From contig NZ_KB906673.1 in NCBI RefSeq assembly GCF_000381545.1, positions 1-64,000 of the forward strand: a DNA stretch of 64,000 nucleotides, given 5' to 3'. The notes under the pieces are model-generated. The model did not search any database and was not told the origin of the DNA. It worked only from the letters and a program-made list of their open reading frames with translations. The position numbers were made by a program, and so were the translations under genes. This stretch comes from Rhodonellum psychrophilum GCM71 = DSM 17998. GTDB lineage: Bacteria > Bacteroidota > Bacteroidia > Cytophagales > Cyclobacteriaceae. Positions 51,814 to 60,837 of the stretch are shown here, piece by piece. The first letter of the stretch is position 1. Each line of letters starts with the position of its first letter.

Positions 51814-53550
51814 ATGAAAAAAACATTCTTTCTGATCTGTGCTTTGTTGATGTTGACCAACCTTCACGCACAGGAAACCTACCCAACACTTTTCGAAACT
51901 TCCGATGGAACGGAAACACCCGTTTATGAGGAAGTAATCGGTTATTTTGAAAAATTGGCTGCGGATTTTCAGGAGGTCAAAATCATGAGAATGGGCATGA
52001 CCGATAGTGGCCTGCCCTTACATCTGGTCCTTTTTGATCGGCAAATGACTTTTGATCCAAAAAAATGGCATCAGGAAGAAAGATTGGTTCTATTCATCAA
52101 CAATGGCATCCATCCCGGAGAGCCGGATGGAATCGATGCTTCCATGCTTTTTTTGAGAGATATTCTCCTGGGCAAAATCCAAGTACCCCAAGATTTGGCA
52201 ATCGCAATCGTTCCCATTTACAACATCGGTGGACATCTCAATCGCGGCGCTTATAGCCGCGTAAACCAAAATGGACCAACCGAATTTGGCTTTCGTGGAA
52301 ATGCACGTAATTTTGACCTCAACAGGGATTTTATCAAAGCAGATACCAAGAACGGAAAATCCTTTCAGCAGCTCTTTCAATGGCTAAAACCACATGTGTT
52401 TATTGATACCCACGTAAGCAATGGCGCGGATTACCAGCATGTGATGACCTTGATCGCTACCCAGCACAACAGGCTTGGTGGAAACCTGGGAAGCTATCTT
52501 GAAAAAGAAATGAACCCGGCCTTGTTTCAGGGAATGAAGGAAAGAAATTTCCCAATGGTACCCTATGTCAACGCATGGAGCGGAAAACCGGAAGAAGGCT
52601 GGAACCAATTCAAAGACAATGGCCGATACAGCAGCGGTTATGCCGCACTTTTCAACACACTGAGTTTTATGCCGGAAACACACATGTTGAAATCCTATTC
52701 GGAACGCGTACGCTCCACGTATTCGTTATTTGAAACATTCATGGAAATCCTAAGCTTAGATGGAAAAAGGATAGTGAAGATTGCCAGAGAAGATCGTTCA
52801 GCGCAAATTACAAGAGAAACATTTGGCTTAAACCACAAAATTGACAAAAGCCAACACAAGCTTATCGAATATCTGGGATATGAATCCGGAGAGAAACCCT
52901 CTGAAATTTCAGGCCTTCCTCGATTATTTTATGACCGGGATAAGCCCTTCATGAAGGAGGTAAAATTCTTTGACACGTATGCAAACCCAATTTTGATCAA
53001 CAGACCCAATGCCTATATCATCCCGCAAGCCTGGCATCCCATCATAGAAAACCTACAAAGGAATGGAGTGAAAATGACAGCCCTTCTACAGGACAGCCTA
53101 GCCCTTGTCACGGTGTATCATATCAAGGATTTCCAAACCGCTCCCCGACCATATGAAGGACATTTCCTGCATTCCAACATCCAGATTGAAAAATCAACTG
53201 AGCACGTAAATTTCAGAAAAGGTGATTGGTTGGTTCCAATGGACCAGGAAATCAATAGGTATATCGTGGAGGTATTAGAACCAGAGGGAGAGGATAGCTT
53301 TTTTGCGTGGAACTTCTTTGACACGATCTTGCAGTCCAAGGAAGGCTATTCTGCGTATGTATTTGAGGATTTGGCCGCTGCATTTCTGAAAAGCAAGCCG
53401 GAATTGAAAAAGGAATTAGAGGAAGAAAAATCCAAAAATCAGGAATTGGCAAACAGCGGTCCCGCACAACTGAGGTGGGTCTATGACCATTCTCCCTGGA
53501 AGGAAAAAGAACTCAATCGCTACCCGGTTTACAGAGTTGAAAAACAATAA
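51814..53550 (+). CDS. Exported M14 family zinc carboxypeptidase
   Basis: A 578-aa protein with a signal peptide (1-19). The zinc ligands are visible: His100 and Glu103 in 'NNGIHPGEPDGIDA' and His200 in 'VFIDTHVSNG'. 'NARNFDLNRDF' provides the substrate-carboxylate Arg region, and 'SFMPETHML' the likely catalytic Glu. The C-terminal 200 residues form an extra domain of unknown role. Probably periplasmic or secreted; substrate specificity is not predictable. The DUF6787 gene follows 12 bases later. Confidence 0.87.
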   Translation: MKKTFFLICALLMLTNLHAQETYPTLFETSDGTETPVYEEVIGYFEKLAADFQEVKIMRMGMTDSGLPLHLVLFDRQMTFDPKKWHQEERLVLFINNGIHPGEPDGIDASMLFLRDILLGKIQVPQDLAIAIVPIYNIGGHLNRGAYSRVNQNGPTEFGFRGNARNFDLNRDFIKADTKNGKSFQQLFQWLKPHVFIDTHVSNGADYQHVMTLIATQHNRLGGNLGSYLEKEMNPALFQGMKERNFPMVPYVNAWSGKPEEGWNQFKDNGRYSSGYAALFNTLSFMPETHMLKSYSERVRSTYSLFETFMEILSLDGKRIVKIAREDRSAQITRETFGLNHKIDKSQHKLIEYLGYESGEKPSEISGLPRLFYDRDKPFMKEVKFFDTYANPILINRPNAYIIPQAWHPIIENLQRNGVKMTALLQDSLALVTVYHIKDFQTAPRPYEGHFLHSNIQIEKSTEHVNFRKGDWLVPMDQEINRYIVEVLEPEGEDSFFAWNFFDTILQSKEGYSAYVFEDLAAAFLKSKPELKKELEEEKSKNQELANSGPAQLRWVYDHSPWKEKELNRYPVYRVEKQ

Positions 53551-53562
53551 ACTACTGAATTT

Positions 53563-53907
53563 GTGTCATCTGAAATTAAAAAAAACTTCCTAGAGCGGTT
53601 AAAAACAAAATGGCAACTCAAAAGCCTATGGCAGGTGGGTGTGATCTTGATCGTCTTTGCCTTAACCGGCACGACAGTGCTCTTTATTAAACAACCGATA
53701 TTTGATCTTTTGGGAATAAGCTTGGAAAAGGGAGGGTTTTGGAAAACAGTCCTTTATCTCTTGTTTGTTTTGCCGCTTTATCAGATAATATTGCTGTTTT
53801 ATGGATTTGTATTTGGGCAGTTTGGTTTCTTTTGGGAAAAGGAAAAGCAGTTTTTGAGACGAATTACCGGAAAAGGAAAAGCCCAAAAGCCCTCTGAAAA
53901 ACCATAA
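53563..53907 (+). CDS. DUF6787-like small membrane protein
   Basis: A 114-aa protein with a GTG start and two to three helices (about 24-44, 62-86). 'LKSLWQVGVILIVFALTGTT', 'LPLYQIILLFYGFVFGQFGF' and a following 'FWEKEKQFLRRI' resemble the DUF6787 family of Bacteroidota. Function unknown. Basic tail. Twelve bases after the M14 peptidase gene, so likely the same transcript. Confidence 0.65.
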   Translation: MSSEIKKNFLERLKTKWQLKSLWQVGVILIVFALTGTTVLFIKQPIFDLLGISLEKGGFWKTVLYLLFVLPLYQIILLFYGFVFGQFGFFWEKEKQFLRRITGKGKAQKPSEKP

Positions 53908-54032
53908 AAATCCGCTGGGTTGAATCGAAAAGAGAGGGGTTTAAAATTTGACAGGTTGAAGCCACTGCTAAAAAACAAAGCTCATTTAGAGCAATAAAAA
54001 AAAAAATAAGGACAAGCGCCAACCTTATTTTG

Positions 54033-54040
54033 TAAATTTG
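54033..54040 (+). promoter_or_regulatory. -7 box of the ABC exporter gene
   Basis: TAAATTTG (exact TAnnTTTG), 31 bases before the ATG at 54072. Confidence 0.42.
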
Positions 54041-54071
54041 AAGGCGAAATTAATAAGAATAGAAATTATCC

Positions 54072-55862
54072 ATGGCTAAAAAAAGAGGTGTTGCAATAGA
54101 AGAACACGAAAAAAGGAAGTTAAGCAAGCAAAACCTGAGTAAACTTAGTGGCATTTTTAGATTCATCCTTCCCTATAAAAAAACATTTTTTCTTGGCTTG
54201 ATTTTTCTATTGTTTTCAAGCCTTACTTTATTGACATTTCCCTTTGTGGCCGGAAAACTTATTGACACGGCCTCAGGAAAAGATTGGATCGTCAACGGCA
54301 TCAATTCAATTGCATTCATCCTTTTGGGAATTCTTCTGATACAGAGTATTTTTTCATTCTTCCGTGTTTGGTTGTTTGCAAAGGTCAGCGAAAGGTCGAT
54401 GCGGGACATCCGTATTTCCCTTTATAGTCGAATGGTCCAATTGCCGATGACTTTTTTTGACAAGAGGAGAACGGGAGAACTCATCAGCAGGATTACTTCG
54501 GATGTAAGTTTGTTGCAGGACACCTTTTCAGTGACCCTTGCGGAGCTGTTCCGTCAGATTATCACGCTGATCGCTGGGGTGGCTTTTTTGATGGTCACCA
54601 CTCCAAAACTGACATTCTTCATGTTGGCTACCTTCCCGATATTGGTGGTTATCGCCATGGTTTTTGGTAAATTTATTAGGAAGCTTTCAAAGGAAACCCA
54701 AGACGAACTGGCTGCGGCCAATGTGATCGTTGAGGAAACATTGCAGTCGATCATGACCGTAAAATCTTTTGTCGGCGAAGATTTCGAGACCAAAAGATAC
54801 AGAAGAGGTTTGGACAAAGTCGTCCATGTGGCTCTAAAAGCAGCCGGATTTCGGGGTGCCTTCATTTCGTTTATTATCTTCGCGCTTTTTGGTGGGATCG
54901 TAGCCGTGATGTGGTATGGCGCTTCATTGGTAGCTCGGGGAGAAATGAGCATTGGCGACTTGGTGTCGTTTGTACTTTACACCACATTCATTGGTGGATC
55001 TATCGCAGGATTGGGCGACATCTATGGCCAAGTCCAGAAAGCGATCGGTTCATCTGAGCGGGTATTGGAAATTCTGGAAGAAATTCCCGAGGAATCCACT
55101 GCGGATTTCCAGAAAGTCCGCATCCATGGCGATATCAGTTTCGAGAATGTTGCTTTTTCCTATCCTACCCGAACCGAACTTGAAGTCCTCAAAAACATCA
55201 ACCTGAAAATTCCAGCGGGAGAAAAGATTGCCTTGGCAGGACAGAGTGGTGCCGGTAAATCCACCATTGTGCAACTTCTTTTGAAATTCTATCAAGTCCA
55301 GAAAGGACAGATTCTGGTAGATGGCAAACCGATAAGTGATTGGAACCTTCAGCAACTGCGGTCAAATATTGGCATCGTACCCCAGGAAGTTTTACTATTT
55401 GGCGGGAGTATCCGAGAAAACATCGCCTATGCAAAACCGGATGCAACGGAAGAGGAAATCATCGAAGCGGCCAAAAAAGCAAATTCTTGGCAATTTATCA
55501 GCAAATTCCCCGAAGGCTTGGATACTCTGGTAGGGGAGCGCGGCATCAAGTTATCCGGAGGTCAACGACAGCGTGTGGCCATTGCCAGGGCAATATTAAA
55601 GGACCCAGCTATCTTGATATTGGATGAAGCCACTTCATCATTGGATGCTGAGTCTGAGTCCTTGGTACAGGAAGCTTTGGATGAACTGATGAAAAACCGA
55701 ACGACGATCATCATTGCCCATCGCTTGGCGACCATTCGAAAAGTGGACCGGATCTACGTGCTCAAAGACGGCGAAATCGTGGAAGAAGGCAACCATGAGC
55801 AATTGGCTGAAAAAGAAGATGGCTTTTATGCCAACTTGGTGAGATTGCAATTTGCCGAATAA
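54072..55862 (+). CDS. MsbA-like ABC transporter, fused permease and ATPase
   Basis: A 596-aa half-transporter. Six membrane helices lie within residues 30-330, followed by the ATPase domain with Walker A 'LAGQSGAGKSTIV' at about 390-402, signature 'LSGGQRQRVAIARA' and Walker B 'ILILDEATSSLD', then the H-loop 'IIIAHRLATIR'. It works as a homodimeric exporter of lipid A, lipids or drugs; the lipid-A assignment is only by resemblance. Single gene ending at a very strong terminator. Confidence 0.88.
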   Translation: MAKKRGVAIEEHEKRKLSKQNLSKLSGIFRFILPYKKTFFLGLIFLLFSSLTLLTFPFVAGKLIDTASGKDWIVNGINSIAFILLGILLIQSIFSFFRVWLFAKVSERSMRDIRISLYSRMVQLPMTFFDKRRTGELISRITSDVSLLQDTFSVTLAELFRQIITLIAGVAFLMVTTPKLTFFMLATFPILVVIAMVFGKFIRKLSKETQDELAAANVIVEETLQSIMTVKSFVGEDFETKRYRRGLDKVVHVALKAAGFRGAFISFIIFALFGGIVAVMWYGASLVARGEMSIGDLVSFVLYTTFIGGSIAGLGDIYGQVQKAIGSSERVLEILEEIPEESTADFQKVRIHGDISFENVAFSYPTRTELEVLKNINLKIPAGEKIALAGQSGAGKSTIVQLLLKFYQVQKGQILVDGKPISDWNLQQLRSNIGIVPQEVLLFGGSIRENIAYAKPDATEEEIIEAAKKANSWQFISKFPEGLDTLVGERGIKLSGGQRQRVAIARAILKDPAILILDEATSSLDAESESLVQEALDELMKNRTTIIIAHRLATIRKVDRIYVLKDGEIVEEGNHEQLAEKEDGFYANLVRLQFAE

Positions 55863-55944
55863 GGGTTCAATTCTATATAAAAGAACCAGCACTTTGATTC
55901 CAAGCCTTGATTCAGTCGAAAAAAACAAGTCTCAGATGCTCCAA

Positions 55945-55991
55945 AAAACACAAAATCCCCAATATTCGAGATATTGGGGATTTTGTGTTTT
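55945..55991. terminator. Bidirectional intrinsic terminator
   Basis: A 21-bp perfect stem (AAAACACAAAATCCCCAATA... and its complement) with loop TCGAG; the arms carry their own A- and T-tracts. It lies between the convergent ABC and cysteine desulfurase genes. Confidence 0.88.
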
Positions 55992-56008
55992 AAATATTTG
56001 TCAATTGT

Positions 56009-57154
56009 TTATGCCTCCACAGCATAAAATTCCTTTAATTTTTCGACGGTATATTCGATTTCGGCGATGGTATTGAACCTGCTAAAGGAAAACCTGACCG
56101 AATCCCGCTCAGGGTTGTGGTGAATGGCCCTTAAAACGTGAGAACCAACGGATGCACCACTGCTGCAAGCTGAACCTCCAGAAGCAGAAATCCCACTGAG
56201 ATCCAAATTGAAAAGCAACATCCCTCGATTTTCTTCAGAAGGCGGAAGACTTACGTTGAGTACGGTGTAAAGACTTCTATCCAAATCACCTGAAAGACCA
56301 TTGAAAACTACGCCGGGGATATTTGCTTGTAGCAATTCGATCATTCTTTTTTTCAATCCTTCAATATGTGCTCTATGTCCCGCCATGTCTTCGTAGGCAA
56401 GTTCCAGTGCTTTTGAGATGCCGATAATGCCGATCACATTCTCTGTTCCCCCACGCATATTTCGCTCTTGTGCACCACCGTAGATGAAAGGATGGATTTT
56501 TTTGTCCTTTCGGACATAAAGAAAACCAGAACCTTTTGGGCCATGAAATTTATGTCCCCCAGCGACCAAGGCATCAATGGGAAGATTTTTCAAATCGTGG
56601 ACATAATGCCCCATGGTCTGTACCGTATCAGAATGAAAAAACGCATCGTATTCCCTCGAGATATTCGCGATCAAGTTGAGGTCATTGATATTTCCGATTT
56701 CATTGTTGGCCTGCATGAGGGAGACCATGCTTTTTGAATTGTTTTTGAGCAAATCTTCGAGATGATCCAAATTGACTTCCCCTTTTTCGTTGATATCAAC
56801 AAGGCTCAATTTGATTTTCCCTTTTTTGGCACATGCCTCCAATGTGTGCAATACCGCATGATGCTCCAAAGGAGAAGTAATGGCATGTTGGATTCCGTGT
56901 GTTTCTATGCCGCAGACCAAAGCGGTATTGTCCGCCTCAGTGCCACCAGAAGTAAAAAAAATCTCCGATGGAGATGCATTCAGCAATTCTGCCACTTTTT
57001 TCCGGGAGCGTTCTATGGCTGAACGTACTTCCCTTCCATGGCTGTGTACCGAAGAAGGATTCCCATAATGCTCTTTCATGTAAGGAATCATGGCTTCAAT
57101 CACCCTGTCATCCATCGCTGTGGTCGCAGCATTGTCCAAATATACTCTCATCAT
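56009..57154 (-). CDS. Cysteine desulfurase
   Basis: A 381-aa class V PLP aminotransferase of the NifS/IscS group. 'VYLDNAATTAMDDRVIEAM', 'EIFFTSGGTEADNTALV', the PLP Lys in 'VAGGHKFHGPKGSGFLY', and the catalytic persulfide Cys in 'SGGSACSSGASVGSHVL' are visible. It provides sulfur for Fe-S clusters or thio-cofactors. No scaffold (iscU, sufBCD) gene is adjacent, so the recipient pathway is unknown. Confidence 0.9.
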   Translation of the reverse strand: MMRVYLDNAATTAMDDRVIEAMIPYMKEHYGNPSSVHSHGREVRSAIERSRKKVAELLNASPSEIFFTSGGTEADNTALVCGIETHGIQHAITSPLEHHAVLHTLEACAKKGKIKLSLVDINEKGEVNLDHLEDLLKNNSKSMVSLMQANNEIGNINDLNLIANISREYDAFFHSDTVQTMGHYVHDLKNLPIDALVAGGHKFHGPKGSGFLYVRKDKKIHPFIYGGAQERNMRGGTENVIGIIGISKALELAYEDMAGHRAHIEGLKKRMIELLQANIPGVVFNGLSGDLDRSLYTVLNVSLPPSEENRGMLLFNLDLSGISASGGSACSSGASVGSHVLRAIHHNPERDSVRFSFSRFNTIAEIEYTVEKLKEFYAVEA

Positions 57155-57243
57155 TTTCTCAATCTATCTCAGCTTCATTTCTAAAACCGAAAACGTTTTA
57201 ACAAACTTTGTATTCCTTAAGGAAACCATTTCTGCCACTCAAG

Positions 57244-57278
57244 GCGCACCCTTCATTCCTTTGGAATGAAGGGTGCGC
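57244..57278. terminator. Strong GC-rich hairpin between glmM and cysteine desulfurase genes
   Basis: GCGCACCCTTCATTCC/GGAATGAAGGGTGCGC, a perfect 16-bp stem with a 3-nt loop, 17 bases past the end of the glmM-like gene. No T-run follows in either direction, so it may be a stabilising or palindromic element instead of a terminator. Confidence 0.55.
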
Positions 57279-57294
57279 GCGTAGCGTCTTCTTC

Positions 57295-58686
57295 CTATTT
57301 GGAAAAGGTAATCACTTCCTTGATATCCAGTATTAGTTTTTGTGCTAAGTGTTCAGCGGTAACCTTGCTCTCCGATTCTGAATAGATCCGGATAATGGGC
57401 TCAGTATTGGATTTTCTCAAATGCACCCATTCCTTATCAAATTCGATTTTTACCCCATCGATATCATTGATGGGTTGCTTTTTGTATTTATTTTTTATTT
57501 GTTCCAAGACGACGTCCACATCGATATCCGGTGTAAGCTCGATTTTATTCTTGGAGATGTAATAATTGGGATAGGTTGCTCTAAGTCTGGAACTGGTTTT
57601 CCCAAATTTGGCCAAATGGGTCAAAAAGAGACCAATACCGACCAAAGCATCCCTTCCATAATGGGATTCAGGATAAATCACGCCTCCGTTTCCCTCTCCA
57701 CCGATAACGGCATTGACTTCTTTCATTTTGTTGACCACATTGACTTCTCCTACTGCTGCGGCTTCATAATTGCCGCCTCTTTTTTCGGTGACATCCCGAA
57801 GTGCGCGGGTTGAGCTGAGATTGGAAACCGTATTTCCCGGCTCCTGGGACAAAATATAATCTGCTACTGCTACCAAGGTGTATTCCTCACCGAAAAAAGA
57901 ACCGTCTTCATTGATAAAACAAAGCCTATCGACATCCGGATCGACCACAATTCCCAAATCATACTTTCCTTTGCGAAGCTTCTCCGATATATCCCTTAGG
58001 TTCTCGGGGAGGGGCTCAGGGTTGTGGGGGAAATTGCCATCAGGAGTGCAGTACATTTCTTCCACTTCCTCCACTCCAAGAGCAGCGAGCAGTTTTGGCA
58101 ATGCGATTCCTCCGGTAGAGTTCACGCAATCGATCACCACTTTGAACTTTCTTGCCGCGATGGCTTCTTTGTCGACCAATCTAAGGTTCAGAACATGCTC
58201 CACATGTCTGTCAATATAGTCATCAATCTGAGTATAAGAACCCAGTTTCCTTACTTCTGCAAATTGGAAATCATCGTTTTCTGCCTTTTCGAGAATGTCT
58301 TTGCCTTCTGCATCGGAGATGAACTCCCCTTTGTCGTTCAGCAGTTTCAGCGCATTCCATTGTACAGGATTATGGCTGGCTGTGAGGATGATTCCTCCGC
58401 CCGCTTTTTCCAAAGGAACAGCCAGTTCAACGGTCGGCGTGGTACTCAAGCCCAAATCAATAACATCAATTCCCAAGCCTTGCAATGTGGCAGCAACCAG
58501 TTTGGAAACCATCTCCCCGGAAATCCTGGCATCACGGCCAATCACGATTTTGGGATTCTGAGTATGCTCTAAAACCCAAGCACCATAGCCCGAAGCAAAT
58601 TTGACAATATCTACTGGGGTAAGACCTTCTCCTGGTTTACCACCTATTGTTCCTCTGATACCAGAGATTGATTTGATTAAAGCCAC
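57295..58686 (-). CDS. glmM: Phosphoglucosamine mutase (phosphohexomutase family)
   Basis: A 463-aa protein. The active-site phosphoserine Ser104 is in 'LTASHNPVQWNAL', the metal loop is 'VVDPDVDRLCFI', the sugar loop is 'IGGEGNGGVIYP', and the phosphate loop is 'LRKSNTEPIIRIY'. It converts glucosamine 6-phosphate to the 1-phosphate for cell-wall precursors; phosphomannomutase activity is the alternative. The N-terminal 'SISGIRGTIGG' matches Bacteroidota glmM. Confidence 0.85.
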   Translation of the reverse strand: MALIKSISGIRGTIGGKPGEGLTPVDIVKFASGYGAWVLEHTQNPKIVIGRDARISGEMVSKLVAATLQGLGIDVIDLGLSTTPTVELAVPLEKAGGGIILTASHNPVQWNALKLLNDKGEFISDAEGKDILEKAENDDFQFAEVRKLGSYTQIDDYIDRHVEHVLNLRLVDKEAIAARKFKVVIDCVNSTGGIALPKLLAALGVEEVEEMYCTPDGNFPHNPEPLPENLRDISEKLRKGKYDLGIVVDPDVDRLCFINEDGSFFGEEYTLVAVADYILSQEPGNTVSNLSSTRALRDVTEKRGGNYEAAAVGEVNVVNKMKEVNAVIGGEGNGGVIYPESHYGRDALVGIGLFLTHLAKFGKTSSRLRATYPNYYISKNKIELTPDIDVDVVLEQIKNKYKKQPINDIDGVKIEFDKEWVHLRKSNTEPIIRIYSESESKVTAEHLAQKLILDIKEVITFSK

Positions 58687-58748
58687 TTTAAAATAATTAA
58701 GGTTAAACTAAAAAAATTCCGGATTTCCCAGGAATAGAAAAGATGATA

Positions 58749-58979
58749 TTATTTAAATTTTGCCATGACTTTGTCCACCTCATTGTCAGGATTGCCGCAG
58801 CTGCTGTCTGCATCTACGATTTTTCCGCAATAACTGCAGGAGTCTCCATCTTTGTTGAGAAAGGGATTTTGAGAAGCACAGGTGCCTTTAAATTGTCCGT
58901 CCTTCAAAAAGATTAGTCTTACAGACATAAGTACGAAAAACAGAGCAAGAAAGCCCATTGTTAAATACAAGGTTGCCAT
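58749..58979 (-). CDS. Small Cys-containing membrane protein (NqrM/DUF539-like?)
   Basis: A 76-aa protein with one N-terminal membrane helix (about 3-24), then a cysteine-bearing segment: 'FKGTCASQNP' (Cys34), 'DSCSYCGKI' (Cys48, Cys51) and 'SSCGN' (Cys60). The order helix, K-G-T-C, C-x-x-C, C resembles NqrM, the Na+-NQR maturation factor, but spacing differs and no nqr gene is near. It could equally be a small metal- or heme-associated protein. Single gene on the minus strand, divergent from mazG. Confidence 0.6.
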   Translation of the reverse strand: MATLYLTMGFLALFFVLMSVRLIFLKDGQFKGTCASQNPFLNKDGDSCSYCGKIVDADSSCGNPDNEVDKVMAKFK

Positions 58980-59044
58980 AATAAATTTATTTGTCCAAAT
59001 TTACGTATTACTTTCAAAACCCCCATACATTCTGAATAGTTTCA

Positions 59045-59851
59045 ATGCATATGTCTGAATTATCCTCAAGAAAATCACAACTCGCTTCTTTCGACAAGCT
59101 TTTGACCATTATGGATGAACTTCGGGACCAATGTCCTTGGGACAGAAAGCAAACCATTGAAAGCCTTCGGCACTTGACCATCGAAGAAACCTTCGAATTG
59201 TCAGATGCCATATTGGACAACAATCTCGAGGAGATCAAGAAGGAATTGGGCGATATTCTTTTGCACATTGTCTTTTATGCAAAAATCGGAGCAGAAAAAT
59301 CGGCTTTTGATATCGGAACAGTCATTGACAGCCTTTCCGAAAAACTTGTGCGAAGACATCCCCACATCTATGCCGATACCATCGCTGAGGATGAAGAGGC
59401 TGTAAAACAAAACTGGGAGAAAATCAAGCTGAAGGAAAAAGGAAATATCTCGGTTTTGGGAGGTGTGCCCAGATCACTTCCGGCCATTATCAAAGCAATG
59501 CGGATTCAGGAAAAAGCCCGTGGGGTTGGTTTTGACTGGGAAGAAAAAAACCAGGTTTGGGAGAAAGTCGAAGAAGAGATGCAGGAATTCAAAGCAGAAT
59601 TCAATGCTGCCAAGCCTGAGGAAATCAACTTGGACAGGGCAAAGGGAGAGTTTGGCGATCTTTTGTTTTCCTTGATCAATTACGCAAGATTCATCGACAT
59701 CAACCCAGAAGAAGCATTGGAGAGGACCAACCTAAAATTCATCAAGCGTTTTCAATACCTGGAAAAAGCCGCGAAAGAGGCCGGAAAGAAGATTGAAGAC
59801 ATGTCTTTGGCCGAGATGGATGTCTATTGGGAAGAGGCAAAAAAGGTTTGA
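59045..59851 (+). CDS. mazG: Nucleoside triphosphate pyrophosphohydrolase
   Basis: A 268-aa protein with two MazG domains. The N-terminal one has 'LRDQCPWDRKQTIESLRHLT' and the metal box 'EETFELSDAI...EEIKKELGDILLH' (EExxE and ExxD). The C-terminal one has 'WEKVEEEMQEFKAEF' and 'FGDLLFSLINYARF'. It hydrolyses NTPs, including damaged ones, to NMP and PPi. Two ATGs (59045, 59051) compete. Confidence 0.93.
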   Translation: MHMSELSSRKSQLASFDKLLTIMDELRDQCPWDRKQTIESLRHLTIEETFELSDAILDNNLEEIKKELGDILLHIVFYAKIGAEKSAFDIGTVIDSLSEKLVRRHPHIYADTIAEDEEAVKQNWEKIKLKEKGNISVLGGVPRSLPAIIKAMRIQEKARGVGFDWEEKNQVWEKVEEEMQEFKAEFNAAKPEEINLDRAKGEFGDLLFSLINYARFIDINPEEALERTNLKFIKRFQYLEKAAKEAGKKIEDMSLAEMDVYWEEAKKV

Positions 59852-59867
59852 ACAAAAAGACACTGGC

Positions 59868-59942
59868 TAACCCGAAATCTGCATTGCAATTCCTATTGGG
59901 GTTGAAGTTGCAAGATAATAGGCAATGCATAACAGGGTCCAA
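59868..59942 (+). repeat. MITE-like intergenic repeat, copy 9 (internally deleted)
   Basis: Only the two ends remain, joined: left end TAACCCGAAATCTGCATTGC through 'GTTGAAGTTGCAAGATAAT', then right end GGCAATGCATAACAGGGT. About 90 bp of core is missing. Confidence 0.65.
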
Positions 59943-60096
59943 TGAACATTTTCTACAACCCATCAAAAAAACCTGAACAATCCGGGGTTTAATTCAAAAT
60001 CGAATTAAACCTTCCCCTGCCAAAATCTGTCTAAGGGAATGTTCCCTGAAAAGGAATTTATTCTTATTTCATTTAACCTTTCATCCTAGAAACCTT

Positions 60097-60693
60097 ATGC
60101 ATTTACTGTCAACACTTCTGCTCTTATCCGCCGTGGCATTTGCTCCGGTAATGGAAATGGATACACCCGCAACCTTAAAAGTGAACAAATCCGAAAGTAC
60201 AGTTACCTGGAAAGCCAAGAAAGTAACCGGTGAGCATTTCGGAAAAGTACCCTTGAGTGATGCCAATTTGGACTATGCCAATGGCAGGATTACAGGTGGC
60301 TCATTTGAAATTGACATGACGGTACTCACGGTTGAGGACATCACCGATGCCAACTCCAACAAAAGACTGACCGACCATCTGAAGTCCGATGATTTTTTCT
60401 CAGTCGCCAATCATGGTAAATCAAGTTTCAAGATCACCGAAGCGAAAACCAGCAACGGAAAAGATTATGAAATCAAAGGCAACTTGACCATCAAGGGAAT
60501 CACACATCCGGTGGCCTTCCCTGCAAAGGTGGAAACTGTGGGAAACAAGGTCATTGCCACAGCAAAAATTATTTTTGACCGCACCAAATATGATATCAAG
60601 TATAGGTCTGGAAATTATTTCGAGAATCTCGCGGATAAACTCATTTATGATGATGTGGAATTGGACGTGAAATTGGTGGCAGAACAGCCCTAA
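60097..60693 (+). CDS. YceI family protein
   Basis: A 198-aa protein with a signal peptide (about 1-18, ending VAFAP). A lipocalin-like YceI barrel follows: 'LKVNKSESTVTWKAKKVTGE', 'SFEIDMTVLTVEDI', 'LKSDDFFSVANHGKSSFKIT', 'GNLTIKGITHPVAFPAKV'. Members bind polyisoprenoid-type ligands in the periplasm. Single gene followed by a terminator. Confidence 0.9.
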   Translation: MHLLSTLLLLSAVAFAPVMEMDTPATLKVNKSESTVTWKAKKVTGEHFGKVPLSDANLDYANGRITGGSFEIDMTVLTVEDITDANSNKRLTDHLKSDDFFSVANHGKSSFKITEAKTSNGKDYEIKGNLTIKGITHPVAFPAKVETVGNKVIATAKIIFDRTKYDIKYRSGNYFENLADKLIYDDVELDVKLVAEQP

Positions 60694-60713
60694 AATCTCT
60701 ATTAAAGGTTTTC

Positions 60714-60752
60714 AATCCCCCAAATCCTCCGACGGATTTGGGGGATTTTCTT
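60714..60752 (+). terminator. Intrinsic terminator of the YceI gene
   Basis: AATCCCCCAAATCC/GGATTTGGGGGATT 14-bp stem, TCCGAC loop, then TTTTCTTT. Confidence 0.82.
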
Positions 60753-60837
60753 TGTAGGGAAATTGAAATTGCCTGATCAGGATCACAATTGAAAACTTTT
60801 TTAAGAAATAAGCAGCATACTTTAGTAATTTAGCCCG

